This document shows, in pieces, positions 57,380-64,000 of a stretch of DNA of 64,000 bases. The notes beneath the pieces were generated by a model, which was not told the DNA's origin, did no database searches, and was given only the letters and a program-made list of their open reading frames with translations. How positions within the stretch are numbered: the first letter of the stretch is position 1; every line of letters starts with the position of its first letter. A program made the translations under genes and the position numbers. This DNA is from Dehalobacter sp. DCM (GTDB lineage: Bacteria > Bacillota > Desulfitobacteriia > Desulfitobacteriales > Syntrophobotulaceae): contig NZ_CP092282.1 in assembly GCF_024972775.1 (NCBI RefSeq), positions 3,093,001 through 3,157,000 of the forward strand, given 5' to 3'.

Positions 57380-57391
57380 TGCCTGATTAAG

Positions 57392-58204
57392 CTATTTCTT
57401 CGCAATAAATGCCGCCATCCGGCCTGTGATTCCCTCTCGTCGATAGGAGAAAAAATCCTCTGAGTGACACGATGTACAGAGATAGGCTGTTGTGATATTT
57501 TCGGGACGGATACCTTCTTGTGTCAGCAGAATCCTATTGGCGGCAGCAAGATCGAGGGTGTATGTACCCTGTCCGTACTCGGTGAGGACTGTTGGTAGGC
57601 TGGATCGGTCATTAATCTCTTCTTTTAACAGCGACACGACATTCTCCCCAACGGTATAACAACAGGGCCCAATACACGGGCCGATTGCTACAAGACACGT
57701 GTCAGGGTCTCCTCCTGCCTTCTTTATCGATGTCAGCATTTCGCGGGCGATATGATGAACCGTCCCCCGCCATCCGGCGTGTGCAAGCCCAATTATCCCA
57801 GAATTCGGTTCAAAAAAATATAATGGAACGCAATCCGCAAAAAAGCACATCAACGCCGTATTGTCGCAAGTGAGCATCCCATCGCAGCCTGGCAGCGCCG
57901 TCTCCATCGTGCTCATCCCAAGTCCTTTAGAGGCTTCGTTAATAAATCGCACCTGCGTACCATGGACTTGTTCCGCTGCCACACAGTCTTCCAGCGAATA
58001 TCCAAATCCAGAAAGAAATCGTTTTCGATTACCCAGAACATCACCGGGATTATCCCCAACATGAAATGCAAGATTCAAGGAGGCGTAGGGCGGTTTGCTC
58101 AGACCCCCGATCCGAGTAGAAAATACCGCTGTGACTCCCTGTTCTTCCCATTCAGGTATTGTCAGGAAATTCTGCTCCGGTGAAACAGTCCGTTGCCATT
58201 GCAT
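57392..58204 (-). CDS. pgeF: Peptidoglycan editing factor PgeF (laccase-domain, YlmD)
   Basis: 270 aa. Zinc-binding purine nucleoside/peptidoglycan editing fold: VFSTRIGGLSKPPYASLNLAFH, EQVHGTQVRFI, ADCVPLYFFEPNSGIIGLAH with AGWRGTVH, GPCIGPCCYTVGENV. Follows ymxH by 79 bp, as in Bacillus. Confidence 0.95.
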   Translation of the reverse strand: MQWQRTVSPEQNFLTIPEWEEQGVTAVFSTRIGGLSKPPYASLNLAFHVGDNPGDVLGNRKRFLSGFGYSLEDCVAAEQVHGTQVRFINEASKGLGMSTMETALPGCDGMLTCDNTALMCFFADCVPLYFFEPNSGIIGLAHAGWRGTVHHIAREMLTSIKKAGGDPDTCLVAIGPCIGPCCYTVGENVVSLLKEEINDRSSLPTVLTEYGQGTYTLDLAAANRILLTQEGIRPENITTAYLCTSCHSEDFFSYRREGITGRMAAFIAKK

Positions 58205-58283
58205 AATAATCTTCCAATTCCCTATATCGAAATTATGAATACGATAGTTTAATAATTCTACACGTTGTGGCTATGTCCCTGCA

Positions 58284-58541
58284 TTAATAGGCAATATTGA
58301 TAAGATCTTTGCCGTCTACCAGAATAACATCGACGCCAATTTTTAGTACTTTATCCCAAGGTATAAGGACATCTCCGCCGCGTCCGCCGCTGAAAAATCC
58401 TTTTCCTTTATAACCTGTCATAATGACAATACCCTTCACAAGCCCTTTTTCCAGGTCAAGATCAAGATCGATAACCGGTCCCAGACGACGTCCATCTTCA
58501 ATATTAACAATATCCAGCACACGCAGCTCGGAAACCTTCAT
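58284..58541 (-). CDS. ymxH: YlmC/YmxH-family PRC-barrel sporulation protein
   Basis: 85 aa PRC-barrel: MKVSELRVLDIVNIEDGRRL, GPVIDLDLDLEKGLVKGIVI, DVLIPWDKVLKIGVDVILVD. Members sit beside sigG in spore formers. The ribosome-binding site GAGGAGGGG is locked in a 10-bp stem directly upstream. Confidence 0.92.
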   Translation of the reverse strand: MKVSELRVLDIVNIEDGRRLGPVIDLDLDLEKGLVKGIVIMTGYKGKGFFSGGRGGDVLIPWDKVLKIGVDVILVDGKDLINIAY

Positions 58542-58547
58542 AATAGA

Positions 58548-58582
58548 GCCCCTCCTCTACTTACTATCATATGAGGAGGGGC
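58548..58582 (-). promoter_or_regulatory. Hairpin sequestering the ymxH ribosome-binding site
   Basis: GCCCCTCCTC (58582-58573) pairs perfectly with GAGGAGGGGC (58557-58548), 15-nt loop, on the minus strand; the second arm contains the Shine-Dalgarno and ends seven bases before the ATG. No T-run, so it is not a sigG terminator. Confidence 0.7.
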
Positions 58583-58643
58583 TTAAATCATGTTATTGGT
58601 TGATCTGCAAACTTTCTTTTTTCTGTAAAGCTTCTTGGTTGCC

Positions 58644-59417
58644 TCAAACGTGTTTGCGCATATACTTTAAGGCAGCCTTTTCCAAACGGGATACCTGGGC
58701 TTGAGAAATACCGATTTCCTCAGCAACTTCCATCTGGGTTTTCCCCTGAAAAAACCGGAGCGAAATAATTTTCTTTTCACGCTCGCCCAGCTTGCCCATT
58801 CCTTCCCGGATGGCTATCGACTCTAACCAAAGTCTGTCCGATTGTTTATCGTCACCAATTTGGTCCATCACAAAGATGGGATCACCGCCGTCATGATAAA
58901 TCGGTTCGAACAGCGATACAGGTTCCTGAATAGCGTCTAACGCAAAAATGACATCTTCATGAGATATTTCCAGTTTCTGTGCAATCTCATTGATCGTTGG
59001 TTCCCGTGCGCATTCCGAAGCAAGTTTATCCCTGATCTGCAACGCTTTATATGCGATATCCCTCAAAGAACGACTTACCCGGATTGGGTTATTGTCTCTT
59101 AAATAGCGCCTTATTTCCCCGATGATCATCGGCACAGCATACGTCGAAAATTTGACATTTTGGCCAAGGTCAAAATTATCGATCGCTTTCATTAGCCCGA
59201 TACAGCCGACCTGAAACAGGTCGTCAACATGTTCTCCTCTGTTACTGAAGCGCTGAATGACACTCAAGACTAACCGGAGATTCCCTCGGACCAATTGTTC
59301 GCGGGCTGATTTATCACCAGCCTGGTATTTCACGAACAGCTCTTTCATCTTGGCCCCACTCAAGACGGGCAGTTTGGATGTATTGACCCCGCAGATCTCG
59401 ACCTTGTTTAAGACCAT
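58644..59417 (-). CDS. sigG: RNA polymerase sporulation sigma factor SigG
   Basis: Late forespore sigma factor, 257 aa. N-terminal VEICGVNTSKLPVLSGAKM is specific to SigG, then region 2 (DLFQVGCIGLMKAIDNFDL, KFSTYAVPMIIGEIRRYLRD), region 3, and region 4 (RFFQGKTQMEVAEEIGISQA, QVSRLEKAALKYMRKHV). ATG at 59417. 81 bp after sigE; that gap has TGGAATA and GAATACT about 17 bp apart, a possible autoregulatory promoter. Confidence 0.97.
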   Translation of the reverse strand: MVLNKVEICGVNTSKLPVLSGAKMKELFVKYQAGDKSAREQLVRGNLRLVLSVIQRFSNRGEHVDDLFQVGCIGLMKAIDNFDLGQNVKFSTYAVPMIIGEIRRYLRDNNPIRVSRSLRDIAYKALQIRDKLASECAREPTINEIAQKLEISHEDVIFALDAIQEPVSLFEPIYHDGGDPIFVMDQIGDDKQSDRLWLESIAIREGMGKLGEREKKIISLRFFQGKTQMEVAEEIGISQAQVSRLEKAALKYMRKHV

Positions 59418-59498
59418 GAAAATACCCTCCAGCCGTGGTTAAGTCCCGGATATTCTCTGGAGAGTATTCCCTAAGTGCGCCTAAGTTATTCCAAAAAC

Positions 59499-60236
59499 TT
59501 ACTCTAAACGGACGAATTCCTTTCTCAGCCTGCGTATGATTCTTTTTTCCAGTCGCGATATGTATGATTGGGAGATACCCAGCCGGTCTGCAACTTCTTT
59601 CTGAGTCTTTTCTTCAATGCCCCCCATGCCGAACCGCATTTCCATAATAAGTTTTTCCCGATCAGTCAGACTGCCCATCGCTTGATTGAGTAACTGTTTA
59701 TCGACCTCCTCTTCAATCGGACGGGAAATGATATCGTTATCTGTTCCTAACACATCGGACAATAGCAGTTCGTTACCGTCCCAATCGATATTTAAGGGTT
59801 CGTCAAACGAAACTTCTGTCCGGATCTTATTATTTCGCCTTAAATACATCAGGATCTCATTTTCTATACAGCGAGAAGCATACGTAGCGAGTTTGATTTT
59901 CTTGGCGGGATCAAACGTATTAACAGCTTTGATTAACCCGATGGTTCCAATAGAAACGAGGTCTTCAATACCAATTCCGGTATTTTCAAACTTTCGGGAA
60001 ATATAGACTACCAGTCTCAAGTTACGCTCAATGAGAGTATCTTTTACCGATTGGTCCCCTTGTTCCAGTCTGCTGATCAGATTTTCTTCCTCTTCCAGAC
60101 GCAGCGGCGGAGGCAGGGCTTCGCTGCTTCCAACATAATATATCTCTTTAATTCGGCCCCATCTTAACCTAATTCGATTGATCAGGGATACCCATTGTCT
60201 CTTTATTCGTGAACAAAATGCTTTCAACTGCGCCAC
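59499..60236 (-). CDS. sigE: RNA polymerase sporulation sigma factor SigE precursor
   Basis: Mother-cell sigma factor made as a pro-protein, 245 aa. Pro-sequence of about 27-35 residues ends in [16 protein letters not shown], the cut region; then region 2 ([20 protein letters not shown]) and region 4 ([20 protein letters not shown]). Cleaved by SpoIIGA encoded directly upstream; start and SpoIIGA stop overlap by 1 bp. Confidence 0.97.
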   Translation of the reverse strand: MAQLKAFCSRIKRQWVSLINRIRLRWGRIKEIYYVGSSEALPPPLRLEEEENLISRLEQGDQSVKDTLIERNLRLVVYISRKFENTGIGIEDLVSIGTIGLIKAVNTFDPAKKIKLATYASRCIENEILMYLRRNNKIRTEVSFDEPLNIDWDGNELLLSDVLGTDNDIISRPIEEEVDKQLLNQAMGSLTDREKLIMEMRFGMGGIEEKTQKEVADRLGISQSYISRLEKRIIRRLRKEFVRLE

Positions 60237-61135
60237 TATGCGATCTCCTCCCTACCGTTCGTCTTTTGAATATTTTCCGGATGCAGAAGCGCTTGGTACT
60301 TTCCTTCCGTATTTAAACGCTGCTGTACTAATGCTGCCGTCATTGACTGTTCCCAGCACGTATCATGTTGGGTTATTTTCACGGTTCCCAGGCGTATTCC
60401 CGGCAGCCAAACCTGACCGTTTATCCCCTTCGCGGCGATAAATACCATCTTGCGGATCACGCTTTCATCACTGTTCCAAATAAAGGGCCATGGGTTTGCT
60501 TCATTCCGCCAAGGCAGGTTCAGGAACTGCTGGATTTCTTCAGGCAGTATCTCACTCACAGCCTTTTCTTCCAGAATCATCACCGGCGTATTCGTTAATG
60601 GATCCCGAAGTTCATTCCCGGTATCGAGCAGCGCTTTGATGGTGAGTTTTTTGCCGTTTTCCATCATCAATTCCACATCATACAGGACGTTATCCAAATA
60701 CAGATTTCGCTTTGTAAGCTTCTCCCAGACTCGGTATCCACCGACCAGGAGTATGGCTATGACCGGCAATATCCAGATATCGCAGAGTAAAAGCCCTGTA
60801 GTGCTGCCGGTTATACCGATCCAGCCAGCCAGAAGATAATAGATCCCCCCGCTGACGGCAGCTAAAAGACTAAAATAGAGGAGTCCTTTGGCCAGCTCAT
60901 ATATGCTCTTGGTTCTGAATGCCACAGCGACCATCAATATGGGGATCATTATCCTGGATATGGCGATCACTGCGTTCATCTCATAGAGAATAAATACAAC
61001 CGGCAGTTCGCCGATGAGCACCGCACCAAAAACACTCAGCTTGTAAACTTTTTTTCGAAGCAGATAAGCCGTAAAGTACAACAAAAAAGCATCCATAGCG
61101 CCATTGAGGAACAGAATGACATCCAGGTAGTACAT
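60236..61135 (-). CDS. spoIIGA: Pro-SigE processing peptidase SpoIIGA
   Basis: 299 aa. Five N-terminal membrane helices ([20 protein letters not shown] onwards to about residue 155) and a C-terminal aspartic protease domain with [20 protein letters not shown]. Activates SigE in the mother cell. ATG at 61135 after AAAGGAT. First gene of the spoIIGA-sigE-sigG unit. Confidence 0.95.
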   Translation of the reverse strand: MYYLDVILFLNGAMDAFLLYFTAYLLRKKVYKLSVFGAVLIGELPVVFILYEMNAVIAISRIMIPILMVAVAFRTKSIYELAKGLLYFSLLAAVSGGIYYLLAGWIGITGSTTGLLLCDIWILPVIAILLVGGYRVWEKLTKRNLYLDNVLYDVELMMENGKKLTIKALLDTGNELRDPLTNTPVMILEEKAVSEILPEEIQQFLNLPWRNEANPWPFIWNSDESVIRKMVFIAAKGINGQVWLPGIRLGTVKITQHDTCWEQSMTAALVQQRLNTEGKYQALLHPENIQKTNGREEIA

Positions 61136-61294
61136 ACCCGAAGATCCTTTCAGCACAAGCGGTAAAGTGATTCTATTACCACATTATACCCTTGTACCAA
61201 GAGAAATCCTGTCGCTTTAAGTGGGCTTGGGATGCGATATTATTGGCTAATGATAGATAGATTTTGGGGATATTGGGCGATAATGACGGAGGCG

Positions 61295-62092
61295 TCACCT
61301 GATCCTTATTTTCTCAGGATGGGAATAGATATTAAACCTGTCTTTTCGGGCAAATCCGATCGTGGCCAGGTTTAATTCCTCAGCGAGTTCAACTGCAAGA
61401 TCTGTCGGTGCTGCTTTGGAAACAATCAGGGAAATATTCGCTCTGGCAGCCTTGATTACAATTTCCGAGGTAATTCTACCGCTGAAAACAAGATATTTCT
61501 CCTTTACATCGACAGACCTTAAAAATGCAGCTCCTATCAATTTATCAATCGTATTGTGCCGTCCGATATCTTCAAACATCAGAACCAACGGCTCATTCTC
61601 TATGTTTATGTCACTGAGGGCGGCGTTATGAACTCCCCCGGTACAGCGAAAGACATCTGATCTTTCTTCTAATAGGGTGATGGCTCTCAGTATGTGCTCG
61701 CTCCTGAATTGAACATCCGAGGGGACAGCCCTCACTTGTTTGGCGTCACTGATAAAATAAAGTCCTGCTCTTCCCTTGCCGCAGCAGCTGGCGATATTCC
61801 GACGCAAAAAACCGCTTGGCAGTGCCGCCGTCTCATCAAGAACAAAGTTTAAAAATCCTTCATCCTCTTGTAGTTCGATGGCGTGAATATCGGAAAGGTT
61901 CTGGACAATCCCTTCACTTAGAAGGAATCCAACACCCAGCTCGGCAAGATGATCCGGTGAACATACAATCGTGAGGATCTCCTTGTGATTGATGAATATA
62001 GTTAGAGGGAATTCACGGACGATGTCATCCTTCTCTGTAGCAGCAGCATCTTTATATACAACAATCGGTCTTTTTACCGTTAACTTGTCCAA
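61295..62092 (-). CDS. fdhD: FdhD-family formate dehydrogenase sulfurtransferase
   Basis: 265 aa, moves sulfur from a cysteine desulfurase to the molybdenum/tungsten cofactor of formate dehydrogenase. Family segments: EFPLTIFINHKEILTIVCSP, LGVGFLLSEGI, FEDIGRHNTIDKLIGAA, SGRITSEIVIKAARA. The usual CxxC is NIASCCGKGRAG here, with adjacent cysteines and Gly at the second position. No formate dehydrogenase genes are in view. Divergent from ku. Confidence 0.93.
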   Translation of the reverse strand: MDKLTVKRPIVVYKDAAATEKDDIVREFPLTIFINHKEILTIVCSPDHLAELGVGFLLSEGIVQNLSDIHAIELQEDEGFLNFVLDETAALPSGFLRRNIASCCGKGRAGLYFISDAKQVRAVPSDVQFRSEHILRAITLLEERSDVFRCTGGVHNAALSDINIENEPLVLMFEDIGRHNTIDKLIGAAFLRSVDVKEKYLVFSGRITSEIVIKAARANISLIVSKAAPTDLAVELAEELNLATIGFARKDRFNIYSHPEKIRIR

Positions 62093-62174
62093 ATAGTTAC
62101 CCCCTGTTTCCCGTCACTTCTTTATTGTAATATCTTAACCTTTCCTAATCAATTATGCAAAGCATAACAGATAG

Positions 62175-62205
62175 TCAATATTTCCTGCTGAATGTGCTCA
62201 TACTA
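62175..62205 (+). promoter_or_regulatory. SigG-type promoter for ku-ligD
   Basis: TCAATA (62175-62180), 18-bp spacer, CATACTA (62199-62205). The -10 is a full match to the SigG consensus and the -35 differs from TGAATA by one base. In Bacillus the ku-ligD genes are expressed in the forespore by SigG. Confidence 0.6.
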
Positions 62206-62230
62206 CCACTATAAAAAGGAGGCGCTGACA

Positions 62231-63121
62231 ATGCATACCATGTGGAAGGGTTCTGTCAGTTTCGGACTCGTCAATATTCCCATCAAAATGTTTGCCGCGA
62301 CAGAAGAGAAAGATATTCGGTTCCGCTATTTACACAAAGAATGCAATACCCCTCTGAAATATAAAAAAGTGTGTCCAACCTGCAATAAAGAGGTCAAAGA
62401 AGAAGACATCGTCAGAGGGTACGAGTATGAAATCGGGCACTTCATTATTATCGACGAAAAGGATCTGCTAGCCTTAAAAGCCGAAGCAGAAGAGAAATCC
62501 ATCGAGATTCTTGATTTTATCAATCTGGCGGAAATCGATCCTATTTATTACGATAAGTCTTACTATCTGGCACCGCAGGAGACAGGAGGTAAGGCCTATA
62601 ATCTGTTGCGTCAGGCTATGAACAACACGGGAAAAATCGCCTTGGCCAAAATGACGATCCGCAACAAACAAACCCTCTGTGCCCTGCGCGTCTATCGGAA
62701 AGTTCTTGTCCTGGAAACCATATTTTATCCGGATGAGATCCGGCCGGTCAGCGAGATTCCGGGTATTGCAGAAACTGCGGGGATAAATGAAAAGGAACTG
62801 GATATTGCTACTCAGTTGATCGCCAATCTCACGGCTGCTTTTGAACCTGACAAATACAAGGATGACTATCGGGAAGCGCTGCGGGATCTGATCAACAAAA
62901 AGATTGAGGGAAAAGAAATCGAAGTCGCTCCGGAAGCGCCGCATCGCAACGTCATTGACCTGATGGAAGCTCTCCAGGCCAGTTTGAAAGAAAGCAAAAA
63001 GAAACCAACTAAACGCAAAGCCAAAGCAGCCGAAACCGAGACACCGGATCTCCCGCCGGAAGACAATGTTAAAGAATCGCCATCAGCAACGGTAAGAAAA
63101 GCAAAATCAACCGCCAGTTAA
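62231..63121 (+). CDS. ku: Non-homologous end-joining protein Ku
   Basis: Homodimeric DNA-end binding ring. 296 aa: MHTMWKGSVSFGLVNIPIKM, YLHKECNTPLKYKKVCPTCN, VRGYEYEIGHFIIIDEKD, core YYLAPQETGGKAYNLL, and a Lys-rich C-terminal tail (KESKKKPTKRKAKAAE) that binds DNA. ATG at 62231 after AAGGAGGCGC; earlier in-frame starts lack it. LigD follows by 13 bp. Confidence 0.96.
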   Translation: MHTMWKGSVSFGLVNIPIKMFAATEEKDIRFRYLHKECNTPLKYKKVCPTCNKEVKEEDIVRGYEYEIGHFIIIDEKDLLALKAEAEEKSIEILDFINLAEIDPIYYDKSYYLAPQETGGKAYNLLRQAMNNTGKIALAKMTIRNKQTLCALRVYRKVLVLETIFYPDEIRPVSEIPGIAETAGINEKELDIATQLIANLTAAFEPDKYKDDYREALRDLINKKIEGKEIEVAPEAPHRNVIDLMEALQASLKESKKKPTKRKAKAAETETPDLPPEDNVKESPSATVRKAKSTAS

Positions 63122-63134
63122 CCGGGAGGCAGAT

Positions 63135-64000
63135 ATGGAACTGCTCGAAGTTATGGAACCGGTGCTTTCCCCCAACATTGCCAAAGGTGACGAATGGCTC
63201 CACCAAATCAAATGGGACGGGATCCGGGGTATCACCTATATTGAAAACGGCAATGCGCATATCTATACCAAAAGCGGGCGCGAACGAAGCGCTTTCTATC
63301 CGGAGCTGAGCGGGATTACCCGGCAACTCAACGGTCACCAAGCAGTAGTTGACGGTGAATTGGTTGTTTTTGACCCGCATAACAAGCCTGCCTTTAATCT
63401 GATTATGAAAAGAGAACACCTGCGAAATTCGACGCGGCTGGAGCATTACCTCAAGTACTATCCGGTACGGTATATCCTTTTTGATTTGTTGTACTTGGAC
63501 GGCAAAGACCTGCGTCGATACCCCCTGCAGGAACGCAAGCAGAATCTTGTACGCTATTTATCCGTTTCGCCTGAGGTTGGTATTACCGATGATTTTAATG
63601 ATGGGCACGCTCTGTTTGAGTTAATGAAATCTAAAAATTTCGAAGGGATTGTCTCCAAGAAAAAGAACAGCCTGTATGTTTCGGGCAAGAAACATACGGA
63701 TTGGTTCAAAACGAAGATTAACAAGAAGATTCTCGCTGTGATTGGCGGATTGTCATTAAAGGATCACTTTCCAAATTCACTCCTTCTCGGTTATTACCAG
63801 GAAAATCGTCTGATCTATATTGGCAGTGCAAGCATCGGGCTAACCCAAAACGATTTGCAGTTGCTGAAAAAAACCGCTGTAGATTTAGCACAGGATCAAA
63901 CTCCTTTCAGCAATTTAATTGCACGCAAAGACGCGATATGGTTTCGTCCAATCTTAACGTGCTGGGTCAGTTTCCTGGAATGGACGGAAACCGGGGGTCT
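63135..64000 (+). CDS. ligD: ATP-dependent DNA ligase, LigD type (3' end cut by window edge)
   Basis: Joins ends held by Ku. At least 288 aa are visible, with no stop before the edge. Adenylation Lys25 in HQIKWDGIRG (KxDG), AVVDGELVVFD (motif III), NFEGIVSKKKNSLYVSG (motif IV) and TDWFKTKINKK (motif V), then the OB domain. The ligase domain comes first, as in Bacillus LigD; a polymerase domain may follow outside the window. ATG after GGGAGGCAG. Confidence 0.95.
   Translation, partial: MELLEVMEPVLSPNIAKGDEWLHQIKWDGIRGITYIENGNAHIYTKSGRERSAFYPELSGITRQLNGHQAVVDGELVVFDPHNKPAFNLIMKREHLRNSTRLEHYLKYYPVRYILFDLLYLDGKDLRRYPLQERKQNLVRYLSVSPEVGITDDFNDGHALFELMKSKNFEGIVSKKKNSLYVSGKKHTDWFKTKINKKILAVIGGLSLKDHFPNSLLLGYYQENRLIYIGSASIGLTQNDLQLLKKTAVDLAQDQTPFSNLIARKDAIWFRPILTCWVSFLEWTETGG

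Noticed and set aside
61136-61294. Spo0A box upstream of spoIIGA
   Set aside because: CTGTCGCTT is only a partial match to TTTGTCGAA; not strong enough to list.

Overview
The window reads as chromosome of an anaerobic, endospore-forming Gram-positive of the Peptococcaceae/Desulfitobacteriaceae type (Dehalobacter- or Desulfitobacterium-like). This rests on gene content: a SpoIIGA-SigE-SigG sporulation locus, RemA, two 41-42 aa YjcZ-like sporulation microproteins, a CotJC-like protein, short HisG with a separate HisZ, the DapL route to diaminopimelate, a type 1B PyrD/PyrK dihydroorotate dehydrogenase, PduL and FdhD. No rRNA, tRNA, CRISPR array, prophage or transposase was found. Almost all genes lie on the minus strand. 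The exceptions are hisC, a small membrane protein at 9.2 kb, rqcH, a marR pair and ku-ligD.

Layout. 1-3.8 kb: histidine genes (hisG, hisZ, a TrpR-like yerC, divergent hisC) with matching palindromic operators at yerC and hisG, plus a possible short structured transcript between yerC and hisC. 3.9-9.5 kb: an ArsC/Spx-like protein, an Na+/alanine(glycine) symporter with a terminator in its leader, the two microproteins, and a nfeD-floA-acidic protein operon. 9.5-12.7 kb: DsrE-like protein, class V aminotransferase/cysteine desulfurase-like enzyme, CotJC-like protein, DUF3793-like protein. 13-17.4 kb: yicC-remA-gmk-rpoZ-coaBC-metK. 17.5-24.7 kb: dapF-dapL, a Ca2+-type P-ATPase and divergent rqcH. 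24.7-27.4 kb: a MarR regulator with a 47-bp palindromic operator, a membrane-anchored DUF6544-like protein, and a secreted nuclease flanked by two highly structured elements. 27.4-42 kb: the pyr regulon (pyrR-B-C-carA-carB-K-D-F, then pyrE) with two PyrR attenuators, interrupted before pyrE by an amino-acid ABC transporter and an EamA permease. The ABC permease gene has an in-frame stop. 42-45 kb: rluD, lspA, pduL, comB. 45-54.5 kb: a transmembrane MCP, then an apparent operon OmpR-type regulator / Hpt / hybrid kinase / HD-GYP regulator / CheW / soluble chemoreceptor. 54.6-61.1 kb: spoIIGA-sigE-sigG-ylmC-pgeF-hlyD-like-ylmE-sepF-ylmG. 61.3-64 kb: fdhD, then ku-ligD (ligD runs off the end).

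The backbone follows the order known from Bacillus subtilis: spoIIGA-sigE-sigG-ylm genes, lspA-rluD-pyr operon, then yloA(rqcH)-yloB(P-ATPase)-yloC(yicC)-remA-gmk-rpoZ-coaBC. What is inserted into this backbone stands out: the phosphorelay/chemoreceptor block, the transporter set between pyrF and pyrE, the nuclease/MarR segment, and dapL-dapF between yloB and yloC.

The most interesting non-coding signals are: a roughly 125-bp block repeated after both PyrR attenuator terminators although the attenuators themselves differ; two structured elements around the nuclease gene; two 34-bp palindromes related by compensatory changes; a hairpin that hides the ymxH ribosome-binding site; and a SigG-like promoter in front of ku-ligD. 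All calls come from reading the sequence; no database search was possible.
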